A DNA stretch of 9,449 nucleotides from an uncultured Oscillospiraceae bacterium. Its GTDB lineage: Bacteria; Bacillota_A; Clostridia; Oscillospirales; Oscillospiraceae. The position numbers and the translations under genes were made by a program. The DNA lies in assembly GCA_910584605.1 (NCBI GenBank), contig CAJUAW010000111.1, positions 1-9,449 of the forward strand. Reading direction: 5' to 3'. Shown here piece by piece: positions 5,529 to 9,449 of the stretch. The first letter of the stretch is position 1, and each line of letters starts with the position of its first letter. The notes under the pieces are model-generated. The model did not search any database. It saw only the letters and a program-made list of their open reading frames with translations, and was not told the origin of the DNA.

Positions 5529-5538
5529 ACAAAGCATA

Positions 5539-5568
5539 TTGGTCGAGCTGGGACAAGTCTACCATAAT
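5539..5568 (+). promoter_or_regulatory. Candidate promoter for the SF0329-like gene and amidohydrolase
   Basis: TTGGTC (5539-5544) and CATAAT (5563-5568) are 18 nt apart in the only A/T-rich part of the spacer, about 50 nt before the ATG at 5621. The -10 matches at five of six positions but the -35 is weak. Confidence 0.4.
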
Positions 5569-5620
5569 TTACCAGACGAGTCAATGGGAAGTTTTGTCGT
5601 TTTTTGGGAAGGAGCAAAGC

Positions 5621-6133
5621 ATGCCAACTTGGAGCGGTACAAGAAAAAAGCTGGAAACGGACTATCTCTGTCCCGCCCTGCGGGGGAGGGTGCGGTACTT
5701 CGCTACCACCTACAGCAAGTGCCCCGACCATGAGGGCCGGGCGGCTATCCTGGTGGACGGAGAGGAAATTTTGAAAAGCAACTACTTTGAGTACGACGGT
5801 ACCCTCTGGGGGCTGTATTACCGCCTGGGGGACGGCATCACGGGCAAGGGATATCAGATGCTCCGGCAGTTGGTCCTGAACAGAGGGCTGTTTGACCAGC
5901 AGGTTTTTTACAACGCCTTTCAGGAGTTCGACAACCAGAGCATTGAGGCCAGCCTGACCAGCAGGACACCCCTTGTCCGAATCTTTGCCCTGCTGGACCG
6001 CCGGCTGGGCAAACGGCGTCTGGCCGCCCTGGAGGAGACCATGGAGAACGAGCTGGACTGGGTGCGCCCCTTCTACCTCCTGCGCATAGAGGCGGAGGGG
6101 CTGAACTTGCAGAAGGAGAAAGAGGTATGCTGA
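5621..6133 (+). CDS. SF0329-family-like protein of unknown function
   Basis: The 170-residue soluble protein starts MPTWSGTRKKLETDYLCPALRGRVRYFATTYSK and ends with PLVRIFALLDRRLGKRRL (117-134) and WVRPFYLLRIEAEGL (147-161). This layout matches what I recall of the uncharacterised SF0329 family: an N-terminal 'WS..RK.LE..LCP.L.GR..Y..T.Y' and a C-terminal 'LDRR.GKR.L ... FY.LR.EAE'. There is no signal peptide, membrane segment or recognisable catalytic motif, and no function is known to me. The ATG at 5621 has AAGGAG 8 nt upstream; an in-frame TTG at 5594 would add nine residues without a better site. The stop overlaps the amidohydrolase start by 7 nt, indicating coupled translation. The family name is from memory, not a search. 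Confidence 0.78.
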   Translation: MPTWSGTRKKLETDYLCPALRGRVRYFATTYSKCPDHEGRAAILVDGEEILKSNYFEYDGTLWGLYYRLGDGITGKGYQMLRQLVLNRGLFDQQVFYNAFQEFDNQSIEASLTSRTPLVRIFALLDRRLGKRRLAALEETMENELDWVRPFYLLRIEAEGLNLQKEKEVC

Positions 6134-7281
6134 TTATCAACGGCACCGTCCACACCATGGACGGCCCGGTTATTGAACACGGCTACGTAGCGGTTGCGGG
6201 AAGCAAAATTGCGGGGGTTGGCCCCATGTCGGAGCGCCCCGCAAATTGGGAAGGGGAGGTCATCGATGCGGAAGGGGGGCATATTTGTCCCGGCTTCATC
6301 GACGCCCACTGCCACCTGGGGATGTTTGGCGACGCGGTCGGCTTTGAGAGCGACGACGGCAACGAGGAAACCGACCCCTGTACGCCTCAGCTGAGGGCCA
6401 TCGACGCCATCAATCCCCTGGACCGCTGCTTTTCCGAGGCCCGTGCGGCAGGGGTGACCACCGTCCTCACCGGCCCCGGCTCGGCCAACCCCATTGCCGG
6501 GCAGTTCGCCGCCGTCAAAACCGACGGCCGCTGGGTGGACGGCATGATCGTCTGCGCTCCCGTGTCCATGAAGCTGGCCCTGGGGGAGAACCCCAAGCAG
6601 GTCTACCATCACCGGGACGAGACCCCGGTCACCCGCATGGCCACCGCCGCCATCATCCGGGAGAACCTGCGCAAGGCGGTGGAGTACGGCGAAAAGCTGG
6701 ACAAGGCTGCCCGGGACGAGGAGACCGATCCGCCCGATTACGACGCCAAGCTGGAGGCGCTCCTTCCCGTGGTCCGCGGGGAGCTGCCTGTCCACATCCA
6801 CGCCCACCGGGCGGACGATATTGCCACTGGGGTGCGCATCGCGAAGGAATTTGACTTGAAGTGCGTCATCGTCCACGGCACCGAGAGCCATCTCATCCCG
6901 GAGCTGCTGGCGCAGGAAGACATCCCGGTCATCACTGGTCCCGCCCTGGGGGATCGCTGCAAGCCGGAGCTGGCCAACATGAGCCTGGAAACCCCCGCCG
7001 TCCTCTGCCGGACGGGGGTGCCCTTCGCCATCTGCACCGACCACCCGGAGGTGCCCGTCCAGTATTTGCCCCTGTGCGCCGCCCTGGCCGTGAAGGGCGG
7101 ACTGGACGGGGAGACCGCCCTGGCCGCCATCACCATCAACGCCGCCCGGATCGCCGGGCTGGACGGGGCGCTGGGCTCCCTCACCCCCGGCAAAGAGGCC
7201 GACCTGGTGGTCACCAGCCGCCATCCCCTGGAGCTGCTGGGCCGGGTGAAGGCGGTCTTCATCGGCGGGGGAAGAGTTTAG
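6127..7281 (+). CDS. Metal-dependent amidohydrolase (imidazolonepropionase-like, COG1228 type)
   Basis: The 384-residue protein has the amidohydrolase layout. An N-terminal beta-sandwich part (MLIINGTVHTMDGPVIEHGYVAV) leads to the metal site PGFIDAHCH (HxH at 61-63). HIHAHRADD follows at 223-231, VIVHGTES at 247-254, and the catalytic/metal Asp of CTDHPEVP at 303-310. INAARIAGLDGALGSLTPGKEADLVV (337-362) is the typical C-terminal return to the sandwich. SMKLALGENPKQVY (147-160) is a subfamily signature of uncharacterised cytoplasmic amidohydrolases. These enzymes hydrolyse amide or cyclic amide/imine bonds through a one- or two-metal centre; the substrate is not predictable. No signal peptide is seen. 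The ATG lies inside the end of the SF0329-like gene, with a GGAGAAAGAGG ribosome binding site. No terminator separates it from hpf. Confidence 0.92.
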   Translation: MLIINGTVHTMDGPVIEHGYVAVAGSKIAGVGPMSERPANWEGEVIDAEGGHICPGFIDAHCHLGMFGDAVGFESDDGNEETDPCTPQLRAIDAINPLDRCFSEARAAGVTTVLTGPGSANPIAGQFAAVKTDGRWVDGMIVCAPVSMKLALGENPKQVYHHRDETPVTRMATAAIIRENLRKAVEYGEKLDKAARDEETDPPDYDAKLEALLPVVRGELPVHIHAHRADDIATGVRIAKEFDLKCVIVHGTESHLIPELLAQEDIPVITGPALGDRCKPELANMSLETPAVLCRTGVPFAICTDHPEVPVQYLPLCAALAVKGGLDGETALAAITINAARIAGLDGALGSLTPGKEADLVVTSRHPLELLGRVKAVFIGGGRV

Positions 7282-7300
7282 AAAAATTTAACAAAAACCA

Positions 7301-7329
7301 TTGGACTTTCTGCCGTTCTGTGGTATAAT
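7301..7329 (+). promoter_or_regulatory. Strong SigA promoter of hpf with extended -10
   Basis: TTGGAC (7301-7306), a 17-nt spacer and a perfect TATAAT (7324-7329) preceded by TG at 7321-7322 form a near-consensus extended -10 promoter. It lies 20 nt after the amidohydrolase stop. The transcript would start near 7336. Confidence 0.88.
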
Positions 7330-7332
7330 AAG

Positions 7333-7382
7333 GCCAACCGGAGGGAGGGAGCCTCCAGCCGGCGTATACCAGCCCTCTGGGC
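7333..7382 (+). promoter_or_regulatory. Structured 5' leader of hpf
   Basis: Two hairpins can form between the start of transcription and the ribosome binding site. One pairs GGAGG (7340-7344) with CCTCC (7352-7356), with outer GCC/GGC support. The second is GCCC-TCT-GGGC (7372-7382), ending just before AAAGGAG. The first buries a Shine-Dalgarno-like GGAGG that does not serve a start codon. No known riboswitch is recognised, and a regulatory role is inference. Confidence 0.35.
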
Positions 7383-7398
7383 GAAAGGAGCGACTGCA

Positions 7399-7947
7399 AT
7401 GAAATTTGTATTTACGGACAAAAAGGTGACCCTGCCCGACTCCGTGCATAAGTACGCGGAGAAAAAGGTGGGCAAGCTGGACCGTTTCTTTAAGGAGGAC
7501 GCCACCGCCGCCATCACATTCAGTGTGGAGAAGGAGCGGAACAACAAGGTGGAGATCACCATCCGCTCCAGCGGCACCATCTTCCGGGTGTCGGAGAGCA
7601 CCTCTGATATGCACGCCTCCATCGACGCCGCCGTCACCACCCTGGAGCGGCAGATCCGGAAAAACAAGACCCGCCTGGAGAAGCGGCTGCGCCAGGGCGC
7701 CTTCGAGCGGGCGGTGGAGGCCGAGGTGTCCACCTTCGCCCCCGAGGAGCCGGAGGAGGGCGAGTACCGCATCGTCCGCAGCAAGACCTTCCCCCTCAAG
7801 CCCATGACCAGGGACGAGGCCATTTTGCAGATGAACCTGGTGGGCCACGGCTTCTTCGCCTTCCGGGATGAGGAGGCCGGCGGAGCCTTCGCTGTGGTCT
7901 ACCGCCGCAACGACGGGGACTACGGTCTGATCGAGGATGAGCAGTAA
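7399..7947 (+). CDS. hpf: Long-form ribosome hibernation promoting factor (HPF)
   Basis: The 182-residue protein has the two-domain long-HPF layout. Residues 1-100 are the S30AE/YfiA fold (MKFVFTDKKVTLPDSVHKYAEKKVGKLDRFF, then VEITIRSSGTIFRVSESTSDMHASIDAAVTTLERQIRKNK), with basic residues for the 30S decoding region. A Glu-rich linker runs at about 105-122. The C-terminal dimerisation domain (YRIVRSKTFPLKPMTRDEAILQMNLVGHGFFAFRD, 123-157, and VVYRRNDGDYGLIE, 166-179) is nearly canonical. Long HPF binds 30S subunits in stationary phase and joins two ribosomes into inactive 100S dimers. It has its own strong promoter, a structured leader and a terminator, so it is probably a single-gene unit. 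The ATG at 7399 has AAAGGAG about 8 nt upstream. Confidence 0.96.
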   Translation: MKFVFTDKKVTLPDSVHKYAEKKVGKLDRFFKEDATAAITFSVEKERNNKVEITIRSSGTIFRVSESTSDMHASIDAAVTTLERQIRKNKTRLEKRLRQGAFERAVEAEVSTFAPEEPEEGEYRIVRSKTFPLKPMTRDEAILQMNLVGHGFFAFRDEEAGGAFAVVYRRNDGDYGLIEDEQ

Positions 7948-7957
7948 ATGACATGAT

Positions 7958-7985
7958 TGGCCCGCCCCCTGGGCGGGCCATTTTT
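7958..7985 (+). terminator. Intrinsic terminator of hpf
   Basis: TGGCCCGCCC (7958-7967) and GGGCGGGCCA (7971-7980) form a perfect 10-bp stem with a CCT loop, followed by five T residues. It starts 10 nt after the hpf stop and lies between hpf and birA. Confidence 0.92.
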
Positions 7986-8009
7986 CAGGAAAACAAGGAG
8001 GCGGACGCG

Positions 8010-9002
8010 ATGAGTCGGGAACGCGTGTTATCCCTGCTGCGGGAGCGGCAGGGGGAGTATCTGTCCGGGGAGGCCATGAGCAGGACCCTGGGCATCAGCC
8101 GGGCCGGGGTGTGGAAGGCCATCGAGGGCCTGCGGCAGGAGGGTTACACCATCGCCTCCGCCCCCAACCGGGGCTACTGTCTGGAGGACGCCCCCGACCG
8201 CCTGCGGGTAGGGGAGCTGTTCGGCCTGCTGTCCGATGCGAAGATCGGCTCCCAGCTGGCCTGCCTGGACGAGATCGATTCCACCAACACCGAGTGCAAA
8301 CGCCGGGCCATGGACGGGGCCCCCGAGGGCCTTGTGGTCACCGCAGAGGAGCAGACCGGGGGCCGGGGCCGCCGGGGCCGGGGGTTCCAGTCCCCCCGGG
8401 GGAAGGGGCTGTATCTGTCCGCCCTGTTCCGCCCGGACCTGGAGCCCGCCCGGGTCACCGATTTCACCGCCTGGGTGGCGGTGGCGGTGTGCGACGGCAT
8501 TGAGGCTTGCTGCGGCGTCCGCCCCCAGATCAAGTGGACCAACGATATCGTGATGGGCGGCAAAAAGCTGGTGGGTATCCTGACCGAGCTGGGCATCGAG
8601 AGCGAGACAAACGCCCTGGACTATCTGGTGACCGGCATTGGCGTCAACGTCAACCAGGAGCGGGAGGACTTTCTGCCTGAGATTCAGGATATGGCCGTCT
8701 CCCTGTCACAGATCCTGGGCCGGCCGGTGCGCCGGGCGGAGCTGGCCGCTCAGATCATTCTGGCTCTGGACCGGATGTATGCCGCCTACCCGGAGGACCG
8801 GGCGGAGTATTTGGAAAAATACCGGGCGGACTGCGTCACCACCGGCCATCAGGTCCAGCTCATCACCCCCACCGCCCGCCGTCAGGCCTTTGCCCTGGAG
8901 ATCGACAGCGACTTCAACCTGGTGGTGGAGCTGTACAACGGCAAAAAGGAGACCATCTGCGCCGGAGAGGTATCCGTCCGGGGGATGTACGGGTACGTAT
9001 AA
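8010..9002 (+). CDS. birA: Bifunctional biotin-protein ligase and biotin operon repressor BirA
   Basis: The 330-residue protein has an N-terminal winged helix at 1-60 (LSGEAMSRTLGISRAGVWKAIEGLRQEGYTI; GYCLED wing), so it is the repressor-type BirA. The ligase domain contains IDSTNTECK (89-97), the ATP/biotin loop GGRGRRGRGFQSPRGKGLYLS (117-137), KWTNDI (175-180, where KWPND is more usual) and GGKKLVGILTE (183-193). The C-terminal SH3-like domain covers about 275-330, ending ICAGEVSVRGMYGYV. It makes biotinyl-5'-AMP, transfers biotin to carrier proteins such as acetyl-CoA carboxylase, and as biotinyl-AMP complex represses biotin genes. I chose the ATG at 8010, with AAGGAGG 9 nt upstream; an in-frame ATG at 7953 precedes the hpf terminator hairpin. 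No clear own promoter is visible after the terminator, so expression may come from read-through. No biotin gene is in the window. Confidence 0.95.
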   Translation: MSRERVLSLLRERQGEYLSGEAMSRTLGISRAGVWKAIEGLRQEGYTIASAPNRGYCLEDAPDRLRVGELFGLLSDAKIGSQLACLDEIDSTNTECKRRAMDGAPEGLVVTAEEQTGGRGRRGRGFQSPRGKGLYLSALFRPDLEPARVTDFTAWVAVAVCDGIEACCGVRPQIKWTNDIVMGGKKLVGILTELGIESETNALDYLVTGIGVNVNQEREDFLPEIQDMAVSLSQILGRPVRRAELAAQIILALDRMYAAYPEDRAEYLEKYRADCVTTGHQVQLITPTARRQAFALEIDSDFNLVVELYNGKKETICAGEVSVRGMYGYV

Positions 9003-9012
9003 AGACACCTGC

Positions 9013-9050
9013 GGAGCCGAGCGCGCAAAGCTGCGAAGAGGGGCTTTTTT
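9013..9050 (+). terminator. Imperfect terminator after birA
   Basis: AGCC (9015-9018) can pair with GGCT just before a T6 run ending at 9050, with an inner imperfect stem around GCGC-AAA-GCTGC. The structure is much weaker than the other terminators here, but the T-tract and position after the birA stop support the call. Confidence 0.42.
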
Positions 9051-9091
9051 GACCGATCATCCCGGAAAACCGACCGCTTATCCCAAAAGCC

Positions 9092-9120
9092 TTGCCCTTT
9101 CCGCACCGGTCCCTTATACT
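9092..9120 (+). promoter_or_regulatory. SigA-type promoter of the right-edge membrane protein gene
   Basis: TTGCCC (9092-9097), exactly 17 nt, then TATACT (9115-9120; five of six matches) lies 20 nt before the ATG at 9140. The leader is short, about 13 nt, and contains the ribosome binding site. Confidence 0.72.
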
Positions 9121-9139
9121 GGAAGCAGGGGGGAGCGAG

Positions 9140-9449
9140 ATGAAAAGCATAGTGCGGGACGGACGTTTTTGGGCTTGTGCGCTGCTGTTTGCGGGGCTGC
9201 TTGGGCTGATACTGTACTTTGAGCATATTGACCGATACCATCCGTTTCCGTATATCCTGGTCGTTCACGCGCTGACCGTTTTTTCCTGCCTGGCGGGACT
9301 GTATTGCTGGTGGAGCGGCCGGTGGAAGCGGGGGGATGGCCGCACCTGGGGCGGCTGGGTGTTGCTGTGCGGCCTGCTCTGTCAACTCCCCATGTGCAGT
9401 GTGAGCGGCGTCTCCTGGGTGATGCTGGGAGCGTGTCTGGTCATGGGGC
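9140..9449 (+). CDS. Unrecognised small membrane protein (3' end cut by window)
   Basis: An open frame begins at ATG 9140 (GGGGGGAG 5 nt upstream) and runs past the window edge, giving at least 103 residues. It starts MKSIVRDGRFWACALLFAGLLG. Hydrophobic segments at about 10-27, 39-58 and 72-90, and another beginning at about 92, are separated by short loops, one with HIDRYHPFPY (29-38) and one with the basic WWSGRWKRGDGR (60-71). This suggests a polytopic inner-membrane protein. I recognise no family or motif. The first 60 codons use more T-ending and unusual codons (TTT, CTT, ATA) than birA or hpf. With a dedicated promoter it is probably independent of birA. Confidence 0.75.
   Translation, partial: MKSIVRDGRFWACALLFAGLLGLILYFEHIDRYHPFPYILVVHALTVFSCLAGLYCWWSGRWKRGDGRTWGGWVLLCGLLCQLPMCSVSGVSWVMLGACLVMG

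Noticed and set aside
5510..5600. A complete tRNA gene on the minus strand
   Set aside because: Only a 3'-end-like fragment is present; no 5' acceptor half, D-arm or anticodon arm can be built from the adjacent sequence.
6073..7224. A 383-residue minus-strand open frame opposite the amidohydrolase
   Set aside because: It mirrors the codon pattern of the plus-strand amidohydrolase, whose metal-binding motifs are intact; the reverse product has low-complexity Gly/Val/Asp content and no recognisable fold.
7953..8009. Upstream ATG extending BirA by 19 residues
   Set aside because: The extension would be translated through the hpf terminator hairpin; the ATG at 8010 has AAGGAGG at ideal spacing and begins the winged helix.
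1..9449. CRISPR arrays, insertion sequences, phage genes or a defence system
   Set aside because: I saw no spaced direct repeats of CRISPR length, transposase or integrase motifs, or defence-type gene pairs; nearly all coding sequence belongs to recognisable chromosomal families.

Overview
This 9.4 kb window looks like ordinary chromosome from a GC-rich, spore-forming Clostridia member. An Oscillospiraceae-type gut anaerobe (Flavonifractor/Lawsonibacter-like) is the best guess. Reasons: GC-rich codon use with strong AGGAGG ribosome binding sites and A/T-rich SigA promoters, the sporulation genes yabP and yabQ, a long-form HPF, and clostridial-style DUF975 and beta-CASP proteins. The taxonomic call is inference from gene content, not from a marker gene.

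Left block, minus strand (1-3170). A 531-residue beta-CASP metallo-beta-lactamase protein, probably an RNA-processing nuclease, is transcribed leftward and ends at an intrinsic terminator. A second minus-strand unit begins at a promoter that overlaps this terminator. It encodes a DUF975 multi-pass membrane protein and then a Nudix hydrolase that runs off the left edge.

Central block, plus strand (3325-4914). This is the conserved Firmicute cluster yabP-yabQ-ftsB/divIC-yabR: two sporulation proteins, the septum-formation coiled-coil protein, and an S1-domain RNA-binding protein. A SigE-like promoter candidate precedes yabP, and a weaker vegetative candidate lies inside the 3' part of yabQ. The yabQ frame stays open about 200 nt into ftsB. 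Neighbours common elsewhere (an S4-domain yabO upstream; spoIIE, tilS, hpt and ftsH downstream) are absent here.

Right block, plus strand (4977-9449). In order: a GNAT acetyltransferase; a short spacer with a tRNA-3'-end-like fragment and a hairpin that makes sense only as a minus-strand terminator; an SF0329-like protein overlapping a metal-dependent amidohydrolase; hpf with a textbook extended -10 promoter and a terminator; birA (biotin ligase plus repressor); and the 5' part of an unrecognised membrane protein with its own good promoter.

I see no mobile element, CRISPR array, complete RNA gene or obvious new defence or biosynthetic system. The most interesting signals are small: the yabQ/ftsB overlap, TTGTAAA/TTTACAA sites concentrated at the starts of the yabP-ftsB-yabR units, the terminator-promoter overlap, the tRNA-like relic, and the coupled SF0329-like/amidohydrolase pair.
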